DNA of 64,000 nucleotides from Pedobacter africanus. Lineage in GTDB: Bacteria > Bacteroidota > Bacteroidia > Sphingobacteriales > Sphingobacteriaceae. This document shows positions 9,217 to 17,630 of the stretch, in pieces (position 1 is the stretch's first letter; each line of letters starts with the position of its first letter). The notes beneath the pieces are model-generated. The model was not told where the DNA came from. It saw only the letters and a list, made by a program, of their open reading frames with translations, and made no database searches. The DNA lies in the NCBI RefSeq assembly GCF_900176535.1, contig NZ_FWXT01000001.1:1550001-1614000 (forward strand), written 5' to 3'. The translations under genes and the position numbers were made by a program.

Positions 9217-9837
9217 CTATAAGCCTAAAAAACCTATAAAAATTATCAACACGGATTCGGCAATCTGCATCTGGGCTTTGATAAATTTATTGGATTTCAG
9301 CAGGTGATCGCTGATGGTAGAAGTAGAGATCTGGAGTAACTTACTGACCTCATGGTAGCTTTTGCCTTCAAGCTTACATAAAGTAAATACCTGCTTACGT
9401 TGTGGGGAAAGTTTGGCTACAGCCGCAAGAAAAAGCTGGTTGCTTTCCTTATAGAAAAGCTGTTCTTCAATATGACTGTATGCTTCACTATCGGCCTCTG
9501 TAAACTGACTTTCCAATTTTCTATCGAGGGCCAGCTTACGAAAATGATCATAGACCAGGTTTTTACCGATCTGATGTAAATAGGCGTTAAATGACTTTTC
9601 GGGATCTAAATTTTCCCGTTTCTCCCAAACCTTCATGAAAACGTCCTGAAGTATCTCCCGGGCCAGTTCAGTGTCCCTCACCATACGCAGAACATTGGCA
9701 TACAATTGCGCGCTAAAGTGATCATAAAGTTCATGGAAAGCGCTATGGTCGTTATTCATGACTTTCATCAATAACGTGCGGACCAATAGTGCATCCTTGC
9801 TTTTTTTGATCGCGTTTGTGCCTTCAAAGCGCAGCAT
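9217..9837 (-). CDS. ECF-type RNA polymerase sigma-70 factor
   Basis: A 206-residue ECF sigma factor. Region 2 is seen at about 35-105 (AFHELYDHFSAQLY, AREILQDVFMKVWEKRE) and region 4 at about 135-185 (LSPQRKQVFTLCKLEGKSYHEV, ISTSTISDHLLKS). It heads the regulatory pair sigma-FecR upstream of susC and probably activates the SusCD operon. The C-terminus has a short hydrophobic tail (SVLIIFIGFLGL), which recurs in Bacteroidetes PUL sigma factors and could touch the membrane. No TAnnTTTG element was found upstream, so it may have a different type of promoter. Confidence 0.95.
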   Translation of the reverse strand: MLRFEGTNAIKKSKDALLVRTLLMKVMNNDHSAFHELYDHFSAQLYANVLRMVRDTELAREILQDVFMKVWEKRENLDPEKSFNAYLHQIGKNLVYDHFRKLALDRKLESQFTEADSEAYSHIEEQLFYKESNQLFLAAVAKLSPQRKQVFTLCKLEGKSYHEVSKLLQISTSTISDHLLKSNKFIKAQMQIAESVLIIFIGFLGL

Positions 9838-9943
9838 CGTAATTTAGTTTGGTTTATAGTTTGGTTGACTAAAAACTAATTTACGTGTATCGGTAAAGAA
9901 AAAACTCTGTCAAATGCGCTTAGTAGTAAATCATTTTGGCATC

Positions 9944-10630
9944 CTAAAAACCTTCAAATTTTTCCCAGAAGCCATCTATGGGCAATCTGGCGAAAATATT
10001 TACAGGTTCTTTTTTAACCGGGTGTATGAATTGTAACCGGCGTGCATGTAGGCAGATGCTTCCCTTACGGCTCCCCCTGGGGTAGCCATATTTATTATCG
10101 CCCACAATGGGGCAGCCCATGGTTGACAACTGTACCCGGATCTGGTGGGAGCGGCCAGTTAAAGGGTCTACTTCGATTAAATAATAACCATCCAGTTCTC
10201 CGAGCAATTTATAACTCAGCTCGCAGCGCTGGCTACCGGGAACTTCTGTATTATAAGGTGTAACTACATTTTTCTGTGGGTTTTTGATCAACCAATGTAC
10301 CAGGGTACCAGAAGCTTTGCCTGGTTTTTTCCGCACCACGGCCCAATAGGTCTTTTTAACCTCCCTGTTTTTAAAAACGGCATTCATACGTTCCAGGGCC
10401 TTGCTGGTTTTGGCAAAGAGAATAACACCGCTAACAGGTCTGTCCAGCCGGTGAACCACACCCAAAAAAGCACTATTGGGTTTATTGTATTTTACGGCCA
10501 GGTATTTTTTTACCTGTTCGTCTAAAGGTTCATCTCCGGTCTCATCAATCTGTACAATATCGCCGGCCTTTTTACATATCGCAATCAGGTGATTGTCTTC
10601 GTAAAGTACGTCTTTATCGGTTACCGGCAT
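9944..10630 (-). CDS. RluA-family pseudouridine synthase
   Basis: A 228-residue protein of the RluA family. The catalytic motif HRLDRPVSGVILFAKT is present (catalytic Asp in HRLDR), with the later block DPLTGRSHQIRVQLS. It isomerises uridine to pseudouridine in rRNA or tRNA; the target position cannot be told from sequence. There is no S4 domain, so this is the short type. Its ATG shares one base with the panB stop codon (TAATG), which indicates translational coupling in a panB operon. Confidence 0.93.
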   Translation of the reverse strand: MPVTDKDVLYEDNHLIAICKKAGDIVQIDETGDEPLDEQVKKYLAVKYNKPNSAFLGVVHRLDRPVSGVILFAKTSKALERMNAVFKNREVKKTYWAVVRKKPGKASGTLVHWLIKNPQKNVVTPYNTEVPGSQRCELSYKLLGELDGYYLIEVDPLTGRSHQIRVQLSTMGCPIVGDNKYGYPRGSRKGSICLHARRLQFIHPVKKEPVNIFARLPIDGFWEKFEGF

Positions 10631-11445
10631 TAATATTGTTCCTTTTCGTTTGGAAAATCATTTCCTTTTACGTCTTTAACGTAAGACTGCGCCGCTTCCT
10701 TGATACCCTCATACAAATTCAGATATTGACGTAGGAAACGAGGTTTGAAGCCCTTGGTCAGGCCTACCATATCGTTCACCACCAATACCTGTCCGTCACA
10801 GTCAGGTCCTGCGCCAATACCAATCGTTGGGATATGCAGGCTTTGCGAAACCTCCTTACCCAGTAATGCAGGTATTTTTTCCAGCACAATAGCAAAACAT
10901 CCGGCCTGCTCCAGGGCGATTGCATCAGTTTTAAGTTTTTCTGCTTCTTCCTCACCTTTTGCCCTTACCGTATAAGTGCCAAATTTATAGATAGATTGTG
11001 GTGTTAAGCCCAGATGGCCCATTACAGGGATACCAGCGGTAATAATACGCTGTATAGAATCTACCACTTCTGTGCCCCCTTCCAGTTTTACGCCATGGGC
11101 ACCGGACTCTTTCATAATTCGGATGGCCGAGTTCAAGGCTTCTTTTGAATTGCCCTGATAAGAGCCGAAGGGCAGGTCGACCACAACAAAGGAGCGGCCG
11201 GCCCCTCTTACAACAGACTGGGCATGATAAATCATCTGGTCGAGCGTAATCGGAAGTGTGGTTTCATGTCCGGCCATAACGTTAGAAGCCGAATCGCCCA
11301 CCAATAAAACATCCAGCCCTGCATCATCCAGGATGGTAGCCATCGAAAAATCGTATGCAGTCAGCATAGAGATCTTCTCTCCACGCAATTTCATCTCCTG
11401 TAATATATGAGTCGTTATTCGTTTTACTTCTTTATTTACCGACAT
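10630..11445 (-). CDS. panB: 3-methyl-2-oxobutanoate hydroxymethyltransferase
   Basis: A 271-residue PanB, of usual length. It transfers a hydroxymethyl group from 5,10-methylene-THF to 3-methyl-2-oxobutanoate, giving ketopantoate, the first committed step to pantothenate and CoA. The family motifs are clear: KISMLTAYDFSMA, the Mg-binding GDSASNVMAGHETTLPIT, VVDLPFGSYQ and VKLEGG. A -7 element (TAATTTTG on the minus strand, 11466-11473) lies just upstream, which gives a leader of about 15 bases. The pseudouridine synthase gene follows with one base of overlap. Confidence 0.98.
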   Translation of the reverse strand: MSVNKEVKRITTHILQEMKLRGEKISMLTAYDFSMATILDDAGLDVLLVGDSASNVMAGHETTLPITLDQMIYHAQSVVRGAGRSFVVVDLPFGSYQGNSKEALNSAIRIMKESGAHGVKLEGGTEVVDSIQRIITAGIPVMGHLGLTPQSIYKFGTYTVRAKGEEEAEKLKTDAIALEQAGCFAIVLEKIPALLGKEVSQSLHIPTIGIGAGPDCDGQVLVVNDMVGLTKGFKPRFLRQYLNLYEGIKEAAQSYVKDVKGNDFPNEKEQY

Positions 11446-11465
11446 GCCTTTATTTTTTATGGAAG

Positions 11466-11473
11466 CAAAATTA
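11466..11473 (-). promoter_or_regulatory. -7 promoter element for panB
   Basis: TAATTTTG on the minus strand matches TAnnTTTG exactly and lies 20 bases before the panB start. The -33 side is AT-rich with no clear TTTG at the right distance, so only the -7 box is well supported. Confidence 0.5.
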
Positions 11474-11576
11474 GTTTTTACAATTGAAATAAATATTGTT
11501 TTATTGTTTTTGTGACATTCCCAACTTCTATCTTTCGGGGCTAAGGGCTGCAGCCTTGGGTAATTGAAAAAATATC

Positions 11577-11607
11577 TTGAATAAAACCGCTTAAACTCTT
11601 ATCTTTG
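11577..11607 (+). promoter_or_regulatory. Promoter of carA
   Basis: A -33 TTG (11577-11579) and an exact -7 TATCTTTG (11600-11607), about 20 bases apart, fit the Bacteroidetes primary sigma consensus. Transcription would begin near 11613 and give a leader of roughly 115 bases. A short hairpin (CCCC at 11610-11613 with GGGG at 11622-11625) lies at the start of that leader. No pyrimidine attenuator could be recognised. Confidence 0.6.
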
Positions 11608-11728
11608 TACCCCGAAATGAAGGGGTTAATTAACAGCACATTTGTTAAAAACATAATCGGTATCAAAACCGCTTCAAAATCCCCATTTTTCTCTTTTTTT
11701 ACACCCATAATTTTTCATTATCACAACA

Positions 11729-12841
11729 ATGACTAACTACACCAAGTTACCTGCTATCCTGTTACTGGCCGATGGAACCGTATATTACGGTAAAGCAGCC
11801 GGAAAAATTGGTACAACTACCGGAGAGATCTGCTTCAATACCGGAATGACAGGCTATCAGGAAATTTTTACTGACCCTTCTTATTTCGGTCAGATCATGG
11901 TAACCACCAATGCACACATTGGAAATTATGGTATACACAGAGAAGAAATTGAGTCTGACAGCATCAAAATAGCTGGCCTCGTTTGTAAAAACTACAACAT
12001 TGGGTTCAGCCGTAAGGAGGCATCTGAGTCTATTCAGGACTATTTTCAGAATGAAAACATTGTAGGGATTTCGGATATCGATACCCGTGCTTTGGTACGC
12101 CACATCAGGCATAAAGGAGCAATGAATGCCATTATTTCTTCTGAAATTACTGACCTTGAAGAATTAAAAGCAAAACTAGCTGAGGTACCTTCAATGGACG
12201 GCCTGGAGCTGTCTTCACAGGTTTCAACCAAAGAAGCTTATTTCTATGGTTCTCCTGAAGCCAGCATTAAAGTGGCGGCTTTAGACTTGGGCATTAAAAA
12301 GAACATCCTACGCAATTTTGCTGACAGGGACGTATATGTACACGTTTTCCCGGCAAAAACCACCTTTGAAGAAATGGAAAAATGGGGCGCAGACGGTTAT
12401 TTTATCTCCAATGGCCCCGGCGATCCTTCGGCTATGCCATATGCCATAGAAACCGTTAAAAAAGTATTGGCTTCCGAAAAACCCATGTTTGGCATCTGCC
12501 TTGGTCACCAGTTACTTGCCGAAGCAAACGGAATCGGAACGATGAAAATGTTTAACGGTCACCGTGGTTTAAACCACCCGGTTAAAAACATCATCAAAAA
12601 CCACTGCGAAGTGACTTCCCAGAACCATGGCTTTGGTGTAATTCCGGATGAAGTAAGAAATTCAGATAAAGTTGAAATTACGCACATCAACTTAAACGAC
12701 CAGTCGATAGAAGGTATCCGTGTAAAAGGTAAAAAAGCATTTTCGGTACAATATCACCCTGAATCCTCACCAGGCCCGCACGATTCGCGTTACCTGTTTG
12801 ATGATTTTATCGGGATGATCAAAGGCGAACTGACCTGGTAA
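11729..12841 (+). CDS. carA: Carbamoyl-phosphate synthase small (glutaminase) subunit
   Basis: A 370-residue CarA of normal length. It releases ammonia from glutamine for CarB, which makes carbamoyl phosphate for pyrimidine and arginine synthesis. The N-terminal domain has the family block TGMTGYQEIFTDPSY, and the class I glutamine amidotransferase domain (about 185-370) has the nucleophile Cys in GICLGHQLL and the His/Glu in QYHPESSPGP. carB is not next to it: an ABC transporter follows. It has its own promoter at 11577-11607. Confidence 0.98.
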   Translation: MTNYTKLPAILLLADGTVYYGKAAGKIGTTTGEICFNTGMTGYQEIFTDPSYFGQIMVTTNAHIGNYGIHREEIESDSIKIAGLVCKNYNIGFSRKEASESIQDYFQNENIVGISDIDTRALVRHIRHKGAMNAIISSEITDLEELKAKLAEVPSMDGLELSSQVSTKEAYFYGSPEASIKVAALDLGIKKNILRNFADRDVYVHVFPAKTTFEEMEKWGADGYFISNGPGDPSAMPYAIETVKKVLASEKPMFGICLGHQLLAEANGIGTMKMFNGHRGLNHPVKNIIKNHCEVTSQNHGFGVIPDEVRNSDKVEITHINLNDQSIEGIRVKGKKAFSVQYHPESSPGPHDSRYLFDDFIGMIKGELTW

Positions 12842-12882
12842 TCCACAATTACCGAAATAATATATCATATCACCGACATTTT

Positions 12883-12926
12883 AGAAGGTTTAGCCCGATA
12901 ACATTTTCTGTTTGGCTAAACCTTCT
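12883..12926 (+). terminator. 13-bp perfect inverted repeat between carA and the ABC transporter
   Basis: The arms at 12883-12895 and 12914-12926 are perfectly complementary, with an 18-base loop. It lies 42 bases after the carA stop and 12 bases before the ATG of the ABC gene. There is no T run after it, so it is not a typical intrinsic terminator. It could separate the two genes, stabilise the carA mRNA, or control translation of the ABC gene by holding its ribosome-binding region. Confidence 0.55.
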
Positions 12927-12938
12927 TACATTTATCAT

Positions 12939-13709
12939 ATGGATAAGAAAAATGCCATTATCAGTGTCAAAAACCTGGTAAAGAAATACGACGATTTCAC
13001 GGCAGTTCAGGGCATCAGCTTTGACGTTTACGAAAACGAGATTTTTGGCCTTTTAGGCCCTAATGGCGCCGGTAAAACCACAACACTGGAGATCATTGAA
13101 ACCCTGCGCGAAAAAACCTCAGGAGAGATCATAGTTGACGGTTACACTGTAGAAAAAGATGCAGGCAAAATCAAAGGCATTATTGGGGTACAGCTGCAGG
13201 CTGCAGGTTATTACCCCAATTTGAACCTGGTAGAACTGATGGAACTGTTTGCCGGTTTATATGGTGTAAATATCCGCCCTATGGAAATGCTGGAGAAGGT
13301 AAATCTGCAGGATAAGTCAAAAGCAAAATACAAAGCCTTGTCTGGCGGCCAGAAACAGCGCTTTTCTATTGCCACCACATTACTCAATTCTCCAAGAATT
13401 ATTTTTCTGGATGAACCCACCACCGGTCTTGATCCGCAGGCACGCCGTAATTTATGGGACCTGATCATCGACATCCGAAACAACGGTACAACAGTAGTAC
13501 TGACTACCCACTATATGGACGAAGCCGAGCAGTTATGTGACCGCGTGGCCTTTGTAGAGCGCGGTGAGATCATTGCGCTAGACACGCCAGACAATCTGAT
13601 TGACAACCTGGTCAATAGCGGGTTCGAGAGAAAAAAAGAAGTTAAGAAAGCCAATCTGGAAGATGTTTTCATCAATCTTACGGGCAAAGAATGGCGGGAA
13701 GACAATTAA
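12939..13709 (+). CDS. ABC transporter ATP-binding protein (ABC-2 exporter type)
   Basis: A 256-residue ATPase from the ATG at 12939; a longer frame begins at a TTG inside the inverted repeat and is less likely. It shows the Walker A box GPNGAGKTT, Q-loop GVQLQ, signature LSGGQKQR, Walker B IIFLDEPTTGLD and the H-loop TTHYMDEAEQL. The type matches drug or lipid exporters of the DrrA/CcmA group. The permease gene starts seven bases after its stop codon, so the two form one exporter. The substrate is unknown. Confidence 0.95.
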   Translation: MDKKNAIISVKNLVKKYDDFTAVQGISFDVYENEIFGLLGPNGAGKTTTLEIIETLREKTSGEIIVDGYTVEKDAGKIKGIIGVQLQAAGYYPNLNLVELMELFAGLYGVNIRPMEMLEKVNLQDKSKAKYKALSGGQKQRFSIATTLLNSPRIIFLDEPTTGLDPQARRNLWDLIIDIRNNGTTVVLTTHYMDEAEQLCDRVAFVERGEIIALDTPDNLIDNLVNSGFERKKEVKKANLEDVFINLTGKEWREDN

Positions 13710-13716
13710 AATAGAC

Positions 13717-14808
13717 ATGAGCAAACCTTACAGCAATACCAAAGCTACATTAGCGCTTGCCAAAGCGAGTTTCCGTTCCATCATGCGGAGCCCTTCTGCA
13801 GTTGTGTTTACACTGGCTTTCCCTTTAATATTTATCCTTGTTTTTGGCTTTTTAGGCAATGGCGGGGTGAAAGTGAAACTGGCAGTAGCACCAGGATCAG
13901 ATATTCAAAATCCAATTATCAAAGCCCTTCAACAAATGCCCGTAATCAAACTGGTTAATGACAAGGATACGACAGAAATAAAAGAAGGATTAGAAAAAGG
14001 AAACATCGATGCCCTGATCAATGTAAAAAAGAACGAGGCCGGCACCCCCGCATATCTTGCCAGCGTACAATACACTTCGGCCTCGGTAGACAAAGGCAGC
14101 ATCCTCAAATCGGTACTAACAAATCTACTGTATACACTCAATACAAAGGATGTAAAACCCACAGTTGCCGAGCTTAGCGAAAGCACAGTGCAGGGAAGGA
14201 TTTATCGGACTATAGATTTCATTTTACCCGGACAACTGGGTTTCTCCCTGCTGAGCACGGGCGTATTCGGAACAGCTTTTGTATTTTTCAGTTTAAGGCA
14301 AAACCTGGTGATCAAACGCTTTTTTGCTACCCCCGTTAAAAAATCCAGCATTGTTTTTGGCGAGGGGCTTGCCCGGATAGGCTTCGCTTTACTTGGTGCA
14401 GTTTTCATTATCCTGATAGGGCATTTCTTTTTTCATTTTACATTGATACATGGTGTCGTCACGGTACTAAATATGCTTTTACTCTCTGTGATTGGCCTTA
14501 TTGTGTTTATGGGATTTGGTTTTGTGGTCTCAGGGATTGCAAAGAGCGAAAGCACCATCCCTCCTATTTCCAACATCATCACGCTTCCGCAATTCTTGTT
14601 GTCAGGTACTTTCTTTTCCATCGATGCCTTCCCTTCCTGGCTACAGCCGATTAGCAGGGCTTTGCCACTAACCTATTTAAATGATGCCATGAGAAAAGTA
14701 GCTTTTGAAGGGGCCGGACTTTGGGATGTAAAGCATCAACTCCTGATTATGATCATCTGGGGTATCGGCATCTATACTGTTGCCGTTAAGGTGTTTAAAT
14801 GGGAATAA
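13717..14808 (+). CDS. ABC-2 type transporter permease
   Basis: A 363-residue permease. The ATG at 13717 lies seven bases after the ATPase stop; the frame is open further upstream, but only over the ATPase gene. The first membrane helix (AVVFTLAFPLIFILVFGFLG) lies near 25-45, a large extracytoplasmic domain covers about 50-180, and five further helices fill the C-terminal half, with the ABC-2 block LPLTYLNDAMRKVAFEG near the end. Together with the preceding ATPase it forms an exporter of the inner membrane. The substrate is unknown. Confidence 0.93.
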   Translation: MSKPYSNTKATLALAKASFRSIMRSPSAVVFTLAFPLIFILVFGFLGNGGVKVKLAVAPGSDIQNPIIKALQQMPVIKLVNDKDTTEIKEGLEKGNIDALINVKKNEAGTPAYLASVQYTSASVDKGSILKSVLTNLLYTLNTKDVKPTVAELSESTVQGRIYRTIDFILPGQLGFSLLSTGVFGTAFVFFSLRQNLVIKRFFATPVKKSSIVFGEGLARIGFALLGAVFIILIGHFFFHFTLIHGVVTVLNMLLLSVIGLIVFMGFGFVVSGIAKSESTIPPISNIITLPQFLLSGTFFSIDAFPSWLQPISRALPLTYLNDAMRKVAFEGAGLWDVKHQLLIMIIWGIGIYTVAVKVFKWE

Positions 14809-14898
14809 CCCCTTTGATTCTGTTAGAATTTCGTATTAGGAATATTAAATATTTGTTGTTAAATTCATTCAACTAAATGAAAAAACAAACTAAAAACT

Positions 14899-15591
14899 AT
14901 GAAAAAACTAGCAGCAGAATTCTTTGGAACCTTTTGGCTGGTCTTAGGCGGTTGCGGTAGCGCTGTCCTGGCCTGTAATTATCCTGAAGCGGGCATCGGC
15001 TTTTTGGGTGTGGCGCTCGCATTCGGATTAACGGTAGTTACCATTGCCTATGGTCTGGGGCACATTTCAGGAGCGCACCTTAATCCCGCCGTTTCCATAG
15101 GCCTTTGGATTGGTGGAAGGTTTGAAGGCAAAGACCTCATTCCTTACATCATATCGCAGGTCTTGGGCGGGGTCGCCGCAGCAGGTATCCTTTATATAAT
15201 TGCCACTGGCAACGGAAGTGCCATCGGAGGATTTGCTACCAACGGTTACGGCGATTTATCGCCCGGTAAATACAGCATGACAGCAGCCCTGGTATGCGAG
15301 GTGGTCATGACCTTTATCTTTTTACTGGTTATCCTTGGCGCTACCGACAACCGGGCACCTAAAGGTTTTGCCGGATTGGCCATTGGCCTTTGCCTTACCT
15401 TAATTCACCTCATCAGCATTCCTGTAACCAATACCTCTGTTAACCCGGCAAGGAGCACCAGCCAGGCCATCTTTGTTGGTGGTGAAGCACTTAGCCAGCT
15501 CTGGCTGTTCTGGGTAGCACCAATAGCAGGCGCTATCCTGGCCGGAATTGTATACAAGGCCCTCTTTTCTGCCGATTCTGAAACCGCATAA
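14899..15591 (+). CDS. aqpZ: Aquaporin Z
   Basis: A 230-residue major intrinsic protein. Both pore motifs are present: HLNPAVS (about residue 62) and SVNPARS (about 185), with six membrane helices and the AqpZ-type start AAEFFGTFWLVLGGCGSAVLA. The residues around the filter fit the water-selective AqpZ type rather than GlpF. It is monocistronic: it ends in a strong terminator at 15621-15646, and no exact -7 element was found upstream. Confidence 0.97.
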   Translation: MKKLAAEFFGTFWLVLGGCGSAVLACNYPEAGIGFLGVALAFGLTVVTIAYGLGHISGAHLNPAVSIGLWIGGRFEGKDLIPYIISQVLGGVAAAGILYIIATGNGSAIGGFATNGYGDLSPGKYSMTAALVCEVVMTFIFLLVILGATDNRAPKGFAGLAIGLCLTLIHLISIPVTNTSVNPARSTSQAIFVGGEALSQLWLFWVAPIAGAILAGIVYKALFSADSETA

Positions 15592-15620
15592 CAGTGATAA
15601 AAAATAAGATTAAAACAAAG

Positions 15621-15646
15621 GGCCGTAAGTAATTACGGCCTTTTTT
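15621..15646 (+). terminator. Intrinsic terminator after aqpZ
   Basis: A perfect 8-bp stem (GGCCGTAA with TTACGGCC) with a 4-base loop is followed by six T residues, 30 bases after the aqpZ stop. Confidence 0.95.
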
Positions 15647-15672
15647 GCTGATAATTTAAAATTTATTTTAAC

Positions 15673-15703
15673 TTTGGATATCCTCTTAGTAATTGTAATT
15701 TAT
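15673..15703 (+). promoter_or_regulatory. Promoter of eno
   Basis: TTTG at 15673-15676 and TAATTTAT at 15696-15703 are 19 bases apart. The -33 box is exact; the -7 box matches 6 of 8 positions. Transcription would start about 30 bases before the enolase ATG. Confidence 0.5.
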
Positions 15704-15739
15704 ACACTAAGGCTTATAAACTAATAAAAACCAATAAAA

Positions 15740-17035
15740 ATGAGTTTAATTATCGATGTTCATGCGCGGCAAATACTCGACTCCCGCGGCAATCCTACCA
15801 TTGAGGTAGACGTAATTACAGAAAATGGCGTTCTTGGCCGTGCAGCTGTACCTTCTGGTGCTTCTACCGGAATCCACGAAGCAGTGGAGCTTCGCGACGA
15901 CGACAAGGCTGTATATATGGGTAAAGGCGTATTAAAAGCTGTAGCCAACGTAAACGATAAGATTGCAGCTGAACTGAGAGGTGTGGATGTATTTGAGCAA
16001 AATGCAATCGACAACTTATTGATCAAACTCGACGGGACAGAAAATAAAGGAAAATTAGGGGCCAACGCCATCCTGGGTGTTTCTTTAGCCGTAGCCAAAG
16101 CTGCCGCACAGGAAAGCCGCCAGCCATTGTACCGTTATATCGGCGGTGTAAATGCAAATACCCTTCCTATACCAATGATGAACATCGTAAACGGCGGTTC
16201 GCACTCTGATGCACCTATTGCTTTTCAGGAGTTTATGATCATGCCTGTTGGGGCTTCTTCATTCTCCGAAGCATTAAGGTGGGGTACTGAAGTATTCCAT
16301 AACCTTAAAAAGATCCTGCACGACAGGGGCCTTTCTACTGCTGTGGGCGACGAAGGCGGTTTCGCACCAACGTTTGATGGTACTGAAGATGCTGTCGAGA
16401 CCATCCTTAAGGCGATTGAAAAAGCAGGATATAAACCAGGTGAGCAGATTTGCCTGGCATTTGACTGTGCTGCTTCTGAGTTTTATAAGGACGGCAAATA
16501 CGACTATACCAAATTTGAAGGCGATAAAGGCGCTATCCGCACAAGTGCAGAGCAGGCCGATTACCTGGCTTCATTAACAGAAAAATATCCAATCATTTCT
16601 ATTGAAGATGGTATGGGCGAAGATGACTGGGATGGCTGGAAATTGTTAACCGATAAAATTGGCGACCGTGTACAATTAGTTGGTGATGATTTGTTTGTAA
16701 CCAATGTGAAGCGTTTACAAAGGGGCATCGACAGCCATACTGCCAACTCTATTCTTGTAAAGGTAAACCAGATCGGTTCATTAACTGAAACCATCAATGC
16801 CGTTACTTTGGCACAAACAAATGGCTATACTTCAGTAATGTCGCACCGCTCGGGTGAAACTGAAGATGTTACCATTGCCGATCTGGCAGTAGCTTTAAAC
16901 TGTGGTCAGATCAAAACCGGCTCAGCTTCTCGTTCAGACAGGATTGCAAAATACAATCAGTTGCTGCGCATTGAAGAAGAATTGGGTGCTGCCGCAAAGT
17001 TTATTGGCAAAAATTTTAAATACGCTAAGAAATAA
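15740..17035 (+). CDS. eno: Enolase (phosphopyruvate hydratase)
   Basis: A 431-residue enolase of normal length. It interconverts 2-phosphoglycerate and phosphoenolpyruvate in glycolysis. Signature blocks are present: ARQILDSRGNPTIEVDV, VPSGASTG (substrate-loop Ser), SIEDGMGEDDWDGW and VGDDLFVTN (metal ligands), ILVKVNQIGSLTE (catalytic Lys) and SHRSGETED. It has its own promoter and an intrinsic terminator at 17062-17091. Confidence 0.99.
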   Translation: MSLIIDVHARQILDSRGNPTIEVDVITENGVLGRAAVPSGASTGIHEAVELRDDDKAVYMGKGVLKAVANVNDKIAAELRGVDVFEQNAIDNLLIKLDGTENKGKLGANAILGVSLAVAKAAAQESRQPLYRYIGGVNANTLPIPMMNIVNGGSHSDAPIAFQEFMIMPVGASSFSEALRWGTEVFHNLKKILHDRGLSTAVGDEGGFAPTFDGTEDAVETILKAIEKAGYKPGEQICLAFDCAASEFYKDGKYDYTKFEGDKGAIRTSAEQADYLASLTEKYPIISIEDGMGEDDWDGWKLLTDKIGDRVQLVGDDLFVTNVKRLQRGIDSHTANSILVKVNQIGSLTETINAVTLAQTNGYTSVMSHRSGETEDVTIADLAVALNCGQIKTGSASRSDRIAKYNQLLRIEEELGAAAKFIGKNFKYAKK

Positions 17036-17061
17036 GCTGTATCTAAACTGAATACAACAGA

Positions 17062-17091
17062 AAGTCCTGCAAGCAATTGCAGGACTTTTTT
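17062..17091 (+). terminator. Intrinsic terminator after eno
   Basis: A perfect 11-bp stem (17062-17072 with 17077-17087), a GCAA tetraloop, and a T run that starts in the stem base. It lies 26 bases after the eno stop. Confidence 0.95.
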
Positions 17092-17118
17092 ATTATATTG
17101 CAATAAATACTACCTGTC

Positions 17119-17310
17119 ATGACAAAAAACAAAAAGGAAGAAACATCGGCAATATTCTCATTAATGAGTGTATTTCCGCCCCTCGCTTTACTATTTATTA
17201 TTGCCGGTTGGTTTAAGCAAAAAAATGTTAGCTCAACTTCTTTTGTCTGGGCAGCTATAGCAATAGTATCGAGCATAGTTTTTGTGGCACAATTGTACAA
17301 ACCATTGTAA
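17119..17310 (+). CDS. Small two-helix membrane protein, unknown function
   Basis: A 63-residue protein with two hydrophobic helices, about residues 14-31 (LMSVFPPLALLFIIAGWF) and 42-59 (FVWAAIAIVSSIVFVAQ), and a basic N-terminus (MTKNKKEE). No family was recognised. It lies between the eno terminator and the DivIC-like gene, and the divIC promoter overlaps its end. An antisense frame of similar length overlaps it but runs through the terminator and is not likely. Confidence 0.6.
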   Translation: MTKNKKEETSAIFSLMSVFPPLALLFIIAGWFKQKNVSSTSFVWAAIAIVSSIVFVAQLYKPL

Positions 17311-17322
17311 TTTGTAACTTTG
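17293..17322 (+). promoter_or_regulatory. Promoter of the DivIC/FtsB-like gene
   Basis: TTG at 17293-17295 and an exact -7 TAACTTTG at 17315-17322, 19 bases apart. It sits over the last codons of the 63-residue gene and would give a leader of only a few bases before the ATG at 17331. Confidence 0.6.
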
Positions 17323-17330
17323 TAATAATT

Positions 17331-17630
17331 ATGAACCGCATATTAGAACTTGTCCGCAACAAATACTTCTTATCTGTACTCGCTTTTGTGGTATGGATGC
17401 TATTTTTTGATAAGAACGATATGATTTCCCAGTTTGAGTTCAGGTCTGAAGTGAATAAGCTCCAGGAAGAAAAAGACTTCTATGTAAAAGAAATTTCACA
17501 GGTAAAAAAGGACCTGAACGAGTTAAATACCAATCTGAATACGGCTGAAAAGTTTGCGCGTGAAAAATATTTCATGAAAAAAGATAACGAAGACGTATTT
17601 GTCATCATTAAAGAAGCTCCTAAAGACTAA
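17331..17630 (+). CDS. Septum formation initiator, FtsB/DivIC family
   Basis: A 99-residue protein with a short cytoplasmic start, one membrane helix (FLSVLAFVVWMLFF, about 13-27), a periplasmic coiled coil (about 40-75, EVNKLQEEKDFYVKEISQVK) and the family end block REKYFMKKDNEDVFVI. FtsB/DivIC joins FtsL and FtsQ in the divisome and helps activate septal wall synthesis. It has its own promoter. Its stop overlaps by four bases the end of the convergent TRIC-type gene. Confidence 0.9.
   Translation: MNRILELVRNKYFLSVLAFVVWMLFFDKNDMISQFEFRSEVNKLQEEKDFYVKEISQVKKDLNELNTNLNTAEKFAREKYFMKKDNEDVFVIIKEAPKD

Noticed and set aside
13600..13716. Longer N-terminus for the ABC permease
   Set aside because: The extra 39 codons overlap the ATPase gene in another frame and look non-conserved; the ATG at 13717 follows the ATPase stop at operon spacing.
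17043..17300. 85-codon minus-strand frame after eno
   Set aside because: It runs through the eno terminator and is antisense to the more likely 63-residue membrane protein.
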